From the NCBI GenBank assembly GCA_963920705.1, contig OY987234.1, positions 20,541,794-20,605,793 of the forward strand: 64,000 nucleotides of DNA. The letters run 5' to 3'. Shown here in pieces: positions 37,001 through 52,000 of this stretch (its first letter is position 1; the number at the start of each line of letters is the position of its first letter). This DNA is from Odiellus spinosus (lineage: Eukaryota > Arthropoda > Arachnida > Opiliones > Phalangiidae). A program made the translations under genes and the position numbers. The notes under the pieces are model-generated. The model was given only the letters and a program-made list of their open reading frames with translations, made no database searches and was not told where the DNA came from.

Positions 37001-40000
37001 AGAGAGAGAGAGAAAACGTCAAAATAATAGTCCTTCCTTTGCCCGCCTCCATCTACATCGATTCATTTCCCTTAGGGCTGTATAGGAAGAGCCTTTCAAT
37101 ATCATTTTAATACATCATTCATTCTATTCTACGAGAAGGAAAAGATATGAATTTTTCATATAAATCATTTCTACCTCCTTCTACAATGTAGGTTTAAAAG
37201 CGTGACCATGAGTGAATTTTACGATGAAATAGGTTTTCTAAATTCTACACATTCTTGATTATCTTGGGGGTGTATTAGATAAAATCTGAGGTGATAAAGA
37301 AGTTGATAAAATTTTCACATTTTTTATATTATAGACTTATATTATGGAAAGAGTTTAAAATTTTATATACACCTCAAATGAAAAATAAACACATTTACAG
37401 GGGCTATGGGAATTAGCATTATGTCTTTACTCCTGTAAAAATGTTTCACCTGCCGCGCACCGGTGTTCAAGGGAAAGTATTGCCTGCTGTTGATCGAAAA
37501 TATGTGGTTAGTGGGATTAATTCTAGAATAGATTCGGCACCTCCAATCGAAAAATGAGCGTTGAAAATGGATTTATAGACATCATTTATCGATTAATCAA
37601 ATTAAATTGTAACGCGACCATAGGGTTAGGGTTGGTTTTCTAAAAAAAACTTGCGCAAGATAATTTCAGCAAGTCCGCCACTAAGTGTATTCTTAGTGAT
37701 TATCGTTTTGAATTTGCCTTTTAAAAGGGGTTTAACTCTTAATTAAGAATAATCTTATTAGATATAAGGGGGGTAGGTTTAATTTTTATTTATTACTCTT
37801 CGTTTCGGTTTTATTTGTTTAGCTGCAATTTATTTTATTTATAGTTTTGTTTCTGAGTCTAGTATGTTTAATTTTAGCTCAATGTATTACACCAGCTGTT
37901 TTCGGGTTAATTTAACCTCATCTTCGTGTTATAAACGTTTCAGAATATTTAACCAAAAGAAAGATTAGCTATTAAACGATGAAAATTTCTTGTATCTCTA
38001 ATTATACAGTTCATTCAACTTCAGAGGCGAAGCAAATGGGGTTCAAAAGGGGGGGGGGGGTATAGGCCATCTCATTTTGAATTGGCATGAGTTGTTTTTT
38101 TACTACTCCTATGCCTAGTCCTAACATCAAACTTTACTATGAATTTACATGGTGTTCAATGAGAAGGCCATTTTTTTTCCCAATTTGTTTTTACCTTGAA
38201 GTTTAGTTTCAAATGTGTTTTTTAAACTTTAAAAATATACTTCTAAAGCTTCTAACCCTATTATAGTTTGTATAACCTTCAGTTTGAAAGGTTTCTGTCA
38301 GTACGTGAAAAAAAATCCACTATACTTCATTTAAAGGTATAATGAAGATGAGAATAATTATATTTTTGAGTTTGTCTTCATTATCTCTTTAAAATTTAAA
38401 GGGATAATGTAACCTAACAACGATTGATTATTTATCGATTCCTTATCGTTTAAATAAGCCTAATCCAACAGTAAAATTGATTTATAAACAAATATTAAAT
38501 TAGAAATACATTCTCTCTTTAAGAAGAAGTTGGCGTAATAGGAAAAGCTGATGTAGATATTACACAATATTAAATCTGATGTAGAAGGAAATAGTCTGTG
38601 CCAATTCCCCTTGAACACGAATACATCCGGAGAGTGATTCCCTTTCTATTAATTCCGAGAAAACTAAACCACGTTCCTATTTTAGAAGGAAAGTACATAT
38701 ATATCTAAGATAGCTTTTCTCTCAACGCGGATACTAAATGGTGTGCCGCTTCGGCTGAGTACGGGACGAATGAAAAAATTTTAAACAAAAATAAACCGCT
38801 CTTTCAGCGATTAAGAAAACCTGGGCATAAATTTAAAGAATAAGCTCTCCTCGACAAGAAGCTCTTTTGACACTTTAAAAATCTCCCATCACCATTGGAT
38901 AATTTCCAATAGTCATAACATGAAACTATATAGTCAAAACCAAGAACTAATTTATGAAACCCGAGAACGTAGGAAGAATGTCAGGTATTCTTTACTGTCG
39001 TAACTACTCCAAACTAAACCCTAGAGACAAAGTTTATAGCTACCTCTATAGCGTGAAACGGATATTAAAAAGTATGTCTTCGTGGTTCGTGGAAACAAGA
39101 TCCCCTTTATATGTTCCTGGGTTTCATAAATTTGTTCTTGTCAAAACTCAAAATAATAAAGTTGAATTATTAGCCCTATCTCTATGATTTATTTTCTCGG
39201 GATATCTTAGCGGTCCATTCAACTTAAAGAAGATATCTAAATAAATGTTGGATTAAAGAAAAATACGGTTAAGTGGGAGACAAGATTGTGGCCAGACAAC
39301 CCACAAAAAGCTCACTATATTAAACAACCATGGAATTAAATCCTAGTATTTTATCGATGTAATATATAGCCCAGGGAAGATCGGAGGCAGTCTTATTTTC
39401 CCACGAAATTTAAATTCGCGATCTTAATTGAGTTCGAATCTGTTTATGTACGATTTTATTTAATACATACTTAGATAGGAAATGTTCATCATGAAGACCC
39501 AAACTTATAAAAGATTGTCCCAAGTTTAGAGCGATAAGTTGTTGGTAAGCTAACTGGTCCCCATTTTAATACGGCCCTTACCTAAGGCTGAGAACCTTTT
39601 CAATATAGTTATTCTCCCTATTGAAATTAAATACATTCTTGGTTATACATTATCCTTCCATGTTTTGTACTAAAATTTAGTTTCGCACCAATGCTTGATA
39701 CGAATGAAAGTATGGGCTTTGGGGTGATTTAAGCCTGGTCGTAAAATACCAGCGTCTGAGGGTAAATGGCTCATGTACGGGAAAGGGTTTAAAAAGCTTT
39801 CTTAGGGAAGTTGAATGGACTGTAGGCCTAATGAGGGCAAATAGAAGTTCTTTTCAATAAGGAGAGAAAGTGGTTAAGTGAGGGCTTCGATCGATTATGT
39901 TTTGTTTCGCTTCGTGCGTGGACTCTTGAACAGTTTGCGAAATATTAATTCTCAAAAGGACAAAGATATTTGGTTGGCGTACCGATCGTATCCGGAAGAG

Positions 40001-43000
40001 ATGGAGAATGTTTCGCTGACGGTGGGCGAGTTGATGGACAATCGTTGCGTCATTGAGGTAGCCGGTCGTGCCGGATAGTAATCGGGGTCCAATTGCGCCA
40101 GTTGGTTGGGCTGATAGGGCGAAGGCGATCGGAAGAGAAAACCCGGTGTGGTGTCGTCTTCGATTCGGAAGTTGGACTTGTCTCCGGAAGGGGGGTCGCT
40201 ACCGATTCCGGAATCGGATGAAGCGTCGTTGGTTCCCGGTGACTCTTCTTCCTCGTTCGGGGTCGGCACCCGCGGCGAACTTCGACCCGAACGATTTTGA
40301 AATTTGTCCCGAATCTTTAACGGGATATTCAATAATAATCGACGAAATTTTCTCCTGCGACCTGTAAAACGGATAAATAGAGATCTTTTGAGTGAAGGTC
40401 GTGTCTTGTTTAAATGATAAAGTTTCGAGGGAATTCTCATATTGTGAAGACTTGAAAATTTTGCATAAAATCAGCCCCAAAATAATGGATTTTGCAAATA
40501 CAGTCAATAGAAAGTCATTACTGGCATTTACAATTAGAAACAAAACCAATCTTTTATAGGAATATAGTTCAAAATAGTTTCTTTACTTAGCCCATTAACT
40601 CGTTGTTTGTTTGCTACGGCATCTTCGCTGGTGGCGTCCGGTCCGGGATCGGAACAGGTGGACGCTTGTTCCGATAGCACCGATATAGAACGGAAAGCCA
40701 CCGACGAGGCGCAAGTGGTCGTTGCTGACCTCGGCATTTCTTCTTCTCCCTGGTATTCGGTCGCTTGAATTTCCTTGTTTTCTGGATTGGCTAGGAACGT
40801 TACCCGAATATGTTGGGCTTGATCGCGTTCCGCTCCCGTAAGAAAATCGGGAAAATCATTCACCTAAAAAAAAATGGGAATCTCGTTTGTAAAAGAGACT
40901 TACATCCCAAGTTTTAGGCAGCTATACGTACGTGAAAGGAATTATATAAAATGATGGGAAAAGCACGAACACTTAGCTAAAGTGCTTTTCTCTAAAATAT
41001 ATACGACTCCTTTGTAATATATTTCGTATCTTCTTAAAGAGAGGGTGACAAAGAACAAACCATTCTTTACTCCAAAATTAGACCATAATTTAACTTGAAA
41101 CTATAGGGACAAGCTTCTGGTTAATCAGAGAAAATAAATAATGGTTTTTGGTGTATAATCCTTTTTCAAGGATGAATTTCGTAAGAAAGTAATCAGTGCC
41201 AACTCATCTTGAACAAGAGTGTTTCAAAACGTGGTTTTTCTAAGGCCTAGTGTCTGTATGATGTTTATCATTGTGTGTAAAGCCGTCTCAGTAATTTTCC
41301 ATAACCTCAACTCTTTTTGAACAGAAGTATATATCACCTTGTGGCAATTGTGATACCGTACATAGATCACGTCAAGAAGGATCAGATAAGGAGAGGAAAA
41401 GTGGGGCTGCGTTGAGTTAGAGAGAGAAGAGCCAACCTCCCACTCGGGTGGAAAGGGGGGATAGGAAATTCTCGAGGTAAACTGTTGTCACGTGGTCGCT
41501 AGCTAGCGCGTCTCATAAAGGATTCGTTTTACCCACGTGACAACAATTTACCACGAAGCATCTCTACCCCCGTCTGTCCCCCGTTCTCCCAGAGTGGGAG
41601 TTTAGGCCGACGCAGTAGGAGCCGCGCCGTTCCCACTTTTCCTCTCCTTATCTGATCCTTCTTGATCACGTAAAGCGCTAAGCCTTTTCTTTGTGCTTAT
41701 TGCAATTGTTGACCCTTTCTTCGGACGCGTGCTGAACATTTTATAGCTCTGTTTTTGATGAGCCTTAAAGGGTTAAGGACTTTAAAATTATTGGCTTAAA
41801 CGTTTTATTCCTAACTGATAGAAATTGCCCGATGTGATTGACCCAAACCTTTTCCCGTTTATGATAATTTTTAAATTGTAGTTGGTCTTACTGTGCAACT
41901 ATGGAAAATAGGCTTAGCTGGATTCGTGGAGATCTTGAATTTCTTCGCATTGGTGGGTCAGAGAGCAATGAGCAAAGGCCCGTCGAGATCTCCATAAGAC
42001 TTTTAATAACATTTGATTGGTCGTTGATTCGCCAATGTGAAGAAATTCAGGATTTTCATGAATCCAGCTAAACCTATTTTCTTTGTAAGTTTTAAATTTA
42101 TTTCTAGTTTAATATTTGTTTGTGAATATTTTTACTGTTGGATTAGGCCTATTTAAACGATAAGGAATCGATAGAAAATCACTTGTTGTTAGGTTGCATT
42201 CTCCCTTTGACACACTTTTCAAAAAACAAAACGCTAACCCTTTAAACCCACCGAGGAAAACTCGTGCGAAGAATTTAATATATGGATTTTTTTTCGCTGG
42301 ACATTGTCCTTCTACTTTTACGCGGGTTGTGTTTCTAGCGTTTTTTTCCCGTGCCTCGTAGCGGTATTGTAATTCACTTTAGGAGAAAACAAAGTAAACA
42401 GGTTATACTTGGAATTTTCTATATCAAAGAGTTGTTTTTATCAGGCCTCTCTGAAACCATTTTGAATTGGGAAATAATCAGAACCAAGGCCGAATTCATT
42501 GCATGTATTTGATGGAAATGAAAGAAAATGACAACCTCCTGGGGTTAAGAACTAATTAAGAAGCAACAGATGGATTGCGCTCGCAATAATATGAAATATG
42601 TATTATTATTTAGTATGATGCCCAAAGAATGCCACGAACCTAATATCTATAAAGAAAATAAGATTTTTTTTAACCGAAATTGACTTTTGCTGAATTTTTG
42701 ATGCTTAGTTGTGTTTCGCTTGTACCTGTTGAAGCTCCCAACACGATGCAGGGGTATATAAAATTTAACTATGTACCTGTTGAAGTTTTCCAGCTGCCGT
42801 ACACCGGTGCTCAGGGTGAAGATGACATTTAGGGTTCTGGAAACAAGCTTATATTTAATTGAGGCGTTGGGGTCCAACACTCCTAAAATTCCCAACAAAT
42901 TTTCAAGCCCTTAACAAAGCTTCAAATATTCCGATTTTGAACAAATCTTTCAAATCCTTTTAATAATCCCTAAGAAATCTTAAAATCATGGTCAAATTTT

Positions 43001-46000
43001 TAATTTTAAATCCTTTAAAAATCTTTAAATTCCTTAAATAAATTTTAAAATTCAGAATATCAATATTATCTATGTTTATAAGATGTCCTAATAATCGCCG
43101 GGATTATTAGTCGTATTACCAATTTACAAAATTAGGAACTTGACTTTAATTTGCAATAGAATTAGGCTCACTTAATAATATATATATGAATGTTTGTAAT
43201 ACCCTAATTGACCTTCGAAACGTGGCGTATAATTTTACGTGATAGCTCGAATTAGTAATTTCGGCATAATATCTATATACAAATGTCCAGAATTAAGGCT
43301 TTACTCGTGTATAGCGTAGATTTATAGAGCTCTTACCGAAAGTGGGTTAAATATCTGAAAGACGCCGGTATATTTTGACCAGACCACTTTAGGGCTGCAG
43401 TATACTATTAACCTTTTATAGGCTACTGGGATTTTATAGATCCGTTTGCTCTTAAAGTGTCTAAAATTATGAACTAGGTCGTTCATACGCTCGTCACCAT
43501 TGCTTTAGTGTCAAAAGTCCTCTTACAATATACAGACATAATTTATATATAATGTATTTTGCGGTTATTGGTAATATCACTAGTAAATCATCCTTCAAGA
43601 TAAGACGACATACTGCGTGTGACAACGAAGTGAGTCCTATTTTCTCAGTCCATGGTTTAACCCCATGTATTACTAAATTAGTACAGAAGGACAGTATATT
43701 ATTTCTAGAGTAAATCAGACTCGAAATCGCGACGGCCGGGCGAGACACTCTCCTTCGTTTCGCGAGAGAGAGAGGGGAAAGTGGTTTTCCGTCGATACAT
43801 TTTCACTCACGTAAGCGTCTAGACAGTTCGGTGCAATATTAGCACCTCCTACTTAGTTCCAATCTCAACCGCTAGAGAGGGAAATTTCGAATTCCGTATC
43901 TCCAGAGGTATATAATAACCCCCTTCGGGGGGAAGTATGAAAGCCCCTATACTACCAATGCTAAAAATCACGAACAACAAGAGCCCGCTGCTGACTATCT
44001 AGGCCACTAGCTCGCGCTGGACTTCTCAATGTCGCTACTCTAGTAAATGGTCTTTGTATAAACAAGACGGCTCGATTTGTGTTTAGAACTTCCCGTCTCA
44101 GGAGTCAGGCTGTCTGTTAAAATGGAGTCGAAGGTTGACTTCAGCTCGCGAGTTCCGGAAGCGCGCGTAGGGAAAATTTAGTGAGGTTCAAAATGGTGTA
44201 ACTATTTTTTGGGAGTAAAGCGGTGTGTCGATCCGCCGCGATTTACGCCGGGCACTCGTTGTTCGTCGATTTTGCCTACCTTTCATACTTCCCCCCGATG
44301 GGGGTTATTATATACCTCTGGTATCTCTGACGATGAAACTTTCAGAACCACGTACCAATCATAATACGCCTTGTTGTAAACTTGAAGCGTTATTTACCTG
44401 GGGTGATATATGATTCCAAAATTATGACTATCTAACTATAACCCTTCGATGTTACTCGTCTAAGAATAATAATGATAGTGTGCGTGTTCTAATCTATAAA
44501 GGTTCGATGATCAACTTGGTATATTCTATAGACACGACAATCTTCTATCATTTAATAATATCTAACTCTTTTTCTATTGGCCGATCAACGCCCTCCTCCG
44601 ACATATCTCTTTTTCTTTGATGAGATATGTCTCTTTGAGTAAACTTTTGCCTGACCATTTTGGCGACATCACGCTAAGCTTTTCTATTCTTCTATTTTTA
44701 TGACAGAGAGGGTTATGCCCTTCCAATTTTTTTTTTAACCCAGGCTTAAGCTGACCTCTCGTACCAACGTCCAAACGTTGCAATTTTTACTTCAAGACAG
44801 GTTTTTTTTTTTAGATTCGCGAAAAAAAATTATTTTTTCGTCACTATAGCGATCATGCTTAGTTCCACCATCGTCGACACTCAAAATCAGCCTGGGTTAC
44901 TCGAAAAAATACGCCCCTACAGACCATCTTGTTTATTTTTACGAGAAGAAAAAGTTCGCAAAATGTTAAAAGTTGGTCATTTTTGGGCCACGTCCAAAAA
45001 GGCGGAAAATAATTTTAACTTTCTGATGATGTGGCTGAACGTGAAATGGTTTATTTTTTAACTTATTTTGAGGCTGTCACCTTTTTATTTTTCGAAGGTC
45101 TATATGGATTATATCAAAAACCAATCACATATCTTCTGATTAAATTTTTAGTTATAAAACATTATTAAATATCCACAATTAATATTAAAATGAGAAAAAA
45201 TTATAGATTTTTTCCGATAAATTTGAAAATTATAGATAATTTTCATATGAAAGATTATGTTAAGTACTTTCGCGAAAACGATCGCGCGAAAGCAACCATA
45301 TCACGTGCCACAACGAGCGAAAAACCACTGTATCCTCTACAATAGTCAAGACCTTAAATTGCTAGGTAAAAGTCCTCAAATTTTGAGCTCAAATGAAATT
45401 CTAAATTTAAAGGAAAACTTGGAGCTATAAAATGAACAGCCTTATTTTCGGAATCCCCATTAAAAAAAACGTTTTTTAGAATTTTTTCAGAATTTTTAGA
45501 CGCGTTTTAAATTTTTAAAGTTTTGTAAAACGTTTTTTTCCATTTTTATCTCCAAGTTTCCCTTTAAATAATGTATACTTTCTTTCAACCAAATTTCACA
45601 TAAATTTTAAATTCAGGATAGTAAAAACACTTTGCTCCTTGTTGGATTTTCAATTTGGTTTGGTAGATAAATTGTCACCGTGAAAAAAAGGACTTGCAAA
45701 TGTAGCGGTATACTTTTATTTCCGATAAATTCTAGTTATTCTGGTCGTGAATACCAGGAATACTATATTATATATATATATATATATATATTACGTAACT
45801 ACACCAGAGTAAGAGCTAGCATTAGCTAATATTTCTTAAATTTCCGGAATTTCCTATTTCGACCTTCCCACTGATAGGAATAACAAGATGTTCAAGTCCA
45901 TTATAGAAGACGCACCACTAAGATATTTTTTGAGATTTGGGCAAAATGTTTCGGGGATTTTAAGTTTTTTGTAAATTTTTGTGAGACTAGATTTTTGTTT

Positions 46001-49000
46001 TTTCGATAATTTTAAGTTTTCGGAAGTGTTTTTTGAGATTTTGAGAATTTTTAGTGAAATTTTTGGAAATTTTGTGAAACTAAACCTTTTTAAAGATTTA
46101 GATTTTTTTTTGTTTTTGGAATTTTCTTTAAGAGTTTTTGTCTTTTTCCACATATTTCTACTCCATCCTTATCAATATACGAGCCTACACCAAGACCCCT
46201 GGCCATGGGAGGTGTGCCTAAAAATAAATGTCCTTCAATTGATTTCTTTATTTCAAATATCTATTTTTATTGTTCCCTTCATTCTAGGTTTAAAGTTAAA
46301 CTGTCACGGTTTGTTTCTGGAGCTCAAAAGATAGTTAAAAAGAGATTCAAATTATACTAGCTATATTTTGATTCTAACGCGTTCTGTCACGTGATATGAT
46401 CGCTTTCGCGCCGTCTTCTTCGTTAAAGTACTTTCTCCTGCCTGGCATTCGAAACTTATCGTTAATTATATTCCACAATCATTTAATTTTAACATTTCTT
46501 AAAAACTATGATATGGGTTTTTAATAGAATGAAAAAACTATAAATAAAGGCCTTAGAAAAAATGGTGAGAGTCTCCCTTTAAAGAAAAAGCCCCAATTAC
46601 CCCCATTTACTATTGATTTTGGCAACTGTTGGCCTCGAAATAAACCAAAATTGAGATAAAGAAGTTTTGTTTCGCGTCTATTTCAAGATCAAAACCTCAA
46701 AGGTTTATTTTATATAAATATAAAATTTGTAGTAAGCGAAAAAAGTCGGAATAAATTTTATTTCCATATATATTTGAAATCTAGAAGGTCAAAAATATAA
46801 AACTAACTTTCTTTTTTTCAATTGGAATCATGATTTTATAAAACCAGAAGTCTATATAATTTTTTTTCCTTGAAGGGAAGTTTCTAGCTCTTGACGTTTC
46901 GAATTGAAAAGCAAATTTATTTAAATTTTGTTTTGGCGCTTCTATTTTACGAGCTCGTTATATAGTGGCAAGAAGGATCAGATAAGGAGAGGAAAAGTGG
47001 GAACGGCGCGGCTCCTACTGCGTCGGCCTAAACTCCCACTCTGGGAGAACGGGGGACAGACGGGGGTAGAGATGCTTCGTGGTAAATTGTTGTCACGTGG
47101 GTAAAACGAATCCTTTATGAGACGCGCTAGCTAGCGACCACGTGACAACAGTTTACCTCGAGAATTTCCTATCCCCCCTTTCCACCCGAGTGGGAGGTTG
47201 GCTCTTCTCTCTCTAACTCAACGCAGCCCCACTTTTCCTCTCCTTATCTGATCCTTCTTGATAGTGGGAACTTTTTGGGCAAGCGTGGGCTCCTCTCTTA
47301 CGATAGTAAGCCAAACCTGGTATTATTATGCGCATGCGCTGGGGTCCCATAATGCCTTATTCTTCCTCCACTCCTGGCCCACTAGTTGCCTCAATTGCTG
47401 ACGAATTCGGGTCAGTTTTAATTTACTCTTGGTTTAATCAAAGAATTACAAGTAGCGTATCATTTTATACTCAGTTCAGCAGGAGTTGACATTGTAGTTA
47501 CAGCTTTTGCGGATGAATACACAATGTTAAATCTCAGAAATAAAAATAGTTGTTACAAACTTCATTGAAGTTTTGAAAATGTCGTAGAATTAATAATATA
47601 CTTCCAATATCATTGGCAAGGTCACTATTCGTTTATCAATAATACAAAACATATTTTTTAATATATTCTAAGAAATCTAATTTAAGTTTAACACGATCAT
47701 GGGGGTGGGGGAAAGAACTAACTTAATGCAATCGATCACGTGAGACAGTTGACTATTGTGTTTCTGTATCCATAGCAACGTCCGGAAACTGTTTTTCCTT
47801 TCTTTCCTGCATGCTTTCAGCTCTCTCTCTCACTTATATACAATAATGTTCGTGAAAGGTTTGTAGGACTACTTTTATACCCTCTGACGTTTAATGACGT
47901 GTATTAATTCGCCTTGAGTTTGTCTATTACATAAGCTTCTCTTGAATAAAAATCTAGTCAGAAATAGTTTGGGTTTTCAGTGTGTATAAACCCACGAGTT
48001 TTTTTCTATCTAGATATTTATCTCTAGGTTAAAGTGAGGCTGTAACCGATTTTTCTTTAGTTCCGAATGAATTTTCGAAATATATATATATAGGGAGTCG
48101 GCAAGGAAGATATTGAAACGTCATAGGCATCTATCTCTCACCTCAGTAACAACCCCCATAGTGAGGGAGTTACAGTATTCTTCCCTACAAACGCTCCCTC
48201 AGTAAGGGGGTTACATGACGTCAAGATTCCTTTCCCCCTTGGCTATATGCCGTCTCCCTATACATATGTTATATCTCGAGAATCAAGTCAGGCGCTTCAT
48301 TTCAAACATCGATTAAGCCTAATTTCAAACGTCGATTAAGCCTAATTTCAAATATCGATTAAGCCTAATTTCGAACATCGATTAAGCCTAATTTCGAACA
48401 TCGATTAAGCCTAATTTCGAACATCGATTAAGCCTAATTTCGAATATCGATTAAGCCTAATTTCAAACGTCGATTAAGCCTAATTTCAAACGTCGATTAA
48501 GCCTAATTTCAAACGTCGATTAAGCCTAATTTCAAACGTCGATTAAGCCTAATTTCGAACGTCGATTAAGCCTAATTTCGAACGTCGATTAAGCCTAATT
48601 TCGAACGTCGATTAAGCCTAATTTCAAACGTCGATTAAGCCTAATTTCAAACGTCGATTAAGCCTAATTTCGAACGTCGATTAAGCCTAATTTCAAACAT
48701 TTGGCTTTTTGAAATAACTAAAAACATTACGCAGCCTTACTTCGAGTTTTAAGGGAGCCTAGCTTTGTTACTGTTGAAAATTAAATCTGAATAGCAATGT
48801 ATTCGTGTTCAAGAAGAGTTGGGAATTACTTTATTTGTCGTAGAATGTTTAACATTGCGTATTCATTCGCGTAATATTTCGCTCCTTTGTAAACTGATCA
48901 TGGATTTAAAGTAATCGAGACTGCCTTTCCACATGACACTCCTCCCCTTTTCTGATGTTCGGGCGTTTCTTGCCTTTTAGTATCGCCCGGTATAATAACG

Positions 49001-52000
49001 CGACATCCTCCTCAGTATATATGTTTTAAATTATGCGACATATAGAGAAAGGGTAGAGAGAAACCATGACTAAGTGGAGACGAAATCCTCGCTCACTGGA
49101 GGGTCGATGGTCAGTGGGTCACGGGCAATCTTCTGGGCCGCGTTTTTTCAAGGGTAGATTTTCTATACGTTCTTCTATTTAAATGCTATATTGCAATTGG
49201 TTTTCGATTACCGATAAAACTATTGGGAAAAACCTACACAATTTTTGTTTTCCATAATGAGGTGGGTTGGTTGAACCAGATTAGGATAGAGAAAGAAAAC
49301 TAAAATTGAAATCTAATATTATGGAATCACGTTATTAATATCATATTGTTATTTTAAAGTTCTCAGGTTCGTGATATTATTAATTTGTTAGTGTGAAATT
49401 AATTGTTTAGACTGTTTTAACTGTAATTATAAAAATGGTTTATTAGTTGGTTGCGTAATTGACACTTTTTTGGGATAGTGAACATAAATTTTGGTTTAAT
49501 TTTCGATTATATATGTACAAGAAGGATTAGATAAGGAGAGGAAATGTGGGGCTGCGTTGAGTTAGAGAGAGAAGAGCCAGCCTCCCACTCGGGTGGAAAG
49601 GGGGGATAGGAAATTCTCGAGGTAAACTGTTGTCACGTGGTCGCTAGCGTCGTTGGCTACTACGCGTCTCATAAAGGATCCGTTTTCCCCACATGACAAC
49701 AATTTACCACGAAACGTCTCTACCCCCGTTCTCCCAGAGTGGGAGTTTAGGCCGACGCAGTACGAGCCCCGCCGTTCCCACATTTCCTCTCCTTATCTAA
49801 TCCTTCTTGATATGTACAGTGTTATTATTATTTTTGGTTTCCGCTAAAAATGTTTCATAAAGAACTTGGTGTCACCCATTGAATTGAGACTAAAACATTG
49901 AAAGGTACCATTAATTCTTCCGTTGGGTATGATACTTGTGATACTTTTTAGTTTATTTAAAATATTTGTGTACTGTTATACAAAGGGAAGCCAGGATTCG
50001 CTTCGTTTCCGACCGGATATTTATTATACCTACCTAAAAATCATGATACATCATCGTAGACGACCAGACCGTTGGCCGAAATGTTTTTTTAGACTACGCC
50101 CTTGTTCGAATGTCCCCTTCCCCACACTTTTATAATTAGTATCACTAATATTGTGTCCGCCGGGAGGTTGGCCATTTTTAAACTCAACTCGAGCTGAACT
50201 CCGTTCTCTTGACGATAAGTTCTGTTTATTAGGCGAAAACCGTGGAGCTAAGCCTTTTTCCGCTTTTATTCAAATTAGGGTAGCGCAAATGTTTTTTTTC
50301 CGTTTTTTTTTTTTTAGTTTCCGTTTGTTTAGAACTTTGCGAGTTAGGCCTAACACGCGATTTTTTTTTTTTTGCATTTTTTAATTAGAGATGATTACTC
50401 ACCCTTGTAAAGTTTAATATTTTAAAGACTATTTTCAGTCAAAAGGGGTGACGTAATAAATCAAGTTAGGCCTAACAATAAAATGATTTTTTTTTTTGGT
50501 CAGGTTACCTTCTCCTTTTAAAATATCTTTTTATGTTAAAAACACAAATTATTTTTATAAAGTTAAGCCTTTTTTAAGTACCCAAGATACAAAGTTGTAT
50601 ATAAAAAAGAGAAATCACAATTATTCCGTCTCTAAATCTGTAAGCAAAGGAATTATTACATAACCCTTAATCTTAAAAATAAAATTTTTACGACTCAAAC
50701 GCGACCATTAATTTTTAAATAGTTATAAAAAAAAAGTTAAATTATCTTTATAATTATTATATTTATCGAAAATCTTTCCTTATAAAAGGATAATCTATAA
50801 AATTTCAAAATTTAATTTAAATTTGAAGACAGGTCTTTTTTGATTCTCTAGACGCGATGATAATTTTCCTGGTAGCAATTTAAAATAACCTTCAAAAATG
50901 TTGACACCCGTATTTTGTGGTTTATAAAGGTATATATATATATATTTTTCTTCAGTGCCGGTTTATATATATTATATATTACATTTCGTTATTGTAATAA
51001 TAGATATAGTATATATTTCAAGGTTAATCTTAGATTTCCATCAAAAGTTTTATTTTCAGGAAGGTTTTCCTTGTAACAGGATTTTGTAAAAACTAAAATA
51101 TATTTATTTAACCACTCGCGCATCTACGCTTAAAATATTTCAACGGATTGATGCAAGGTTTTTAATCTATTTTTTCCGCCTTGTTAAGTCGACTTTCATA
51201 GAGCGATAAACGCCAGCGAAGTTGGCTTGAGATTTTACAATTACAAACAAATATTTAAAACCTCGTCATCAAATAGGCTTAGCTAGATTCATGGAGATAT
51301 CCTGACCTCCCCATATTATAAGGACTAGCAACCAATGAGATTGATCATGGAGATCCTGCATTCCCCATATAAGAGCCATCGATCAATGTCATTGGTCGCT
51401 AGTCCTTCCTTATATGGGTAGTTAGGTGATCTCCATGAATGTAGCTAAGCCTATTTTCAATAATGAATCATGTGGTTTAAATCTATTGTTAAAATGGATA
51501 TCTGAGGCACGTATTTTTCTTTCTACTTAGTGATAAACATAATTTTTTTATAGAAAACGCGTGGGATTACATTAAATCAAGGTTTATTTTTCAATTTTCC
51601 CATATTAGCGTCAAAAACTACTTTATCAATCACAACGATTTCTGAGAATACGACAAAAGTTATTTTAAACGGGGCATTTGTGGGTAGGAGGAAAAAAGAA
51701 GGTTATAAGGAAATTTTTGAAGTATGGTCCGGATTTAATAATAAATCCAATCTAGGACAAGGAGGTAATTTCGCTTCCCTTTATTATAGTGACCCTGCGA
51801 TGACGTCCAATGATTAGTCTCCATTATAGTGAAGTAAGGGCATGTGGGCGGCTAATTTCCCTTCATTTTTTTTTCCTACAAATCACGGGCTCCGGGTTGG
51901 TAGTAAAGGCCATGCAGTGGTTGACCCCTTTGCGTTGGTGGCTGAGTTAAGCTTTCGAGCGAAACGGAAAGAACATTTATAAAGGCACGGGCTTCAATTC

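Noticed and set aside
45854-46334. Opposed ORFs of about 100 codons
   Set aside because: Composition-driven: K/S/I-rich on one strand and F/L-rich on the other, with no motif.
48298-48700. CRISPR-like look of a short regular repeat array
   Set aside because: Units are head to tail with no unique spacers, and the host is a eukaryote. The same holds for the arrays at 3.6, 10.2, 19.1 and 29.8 kb.
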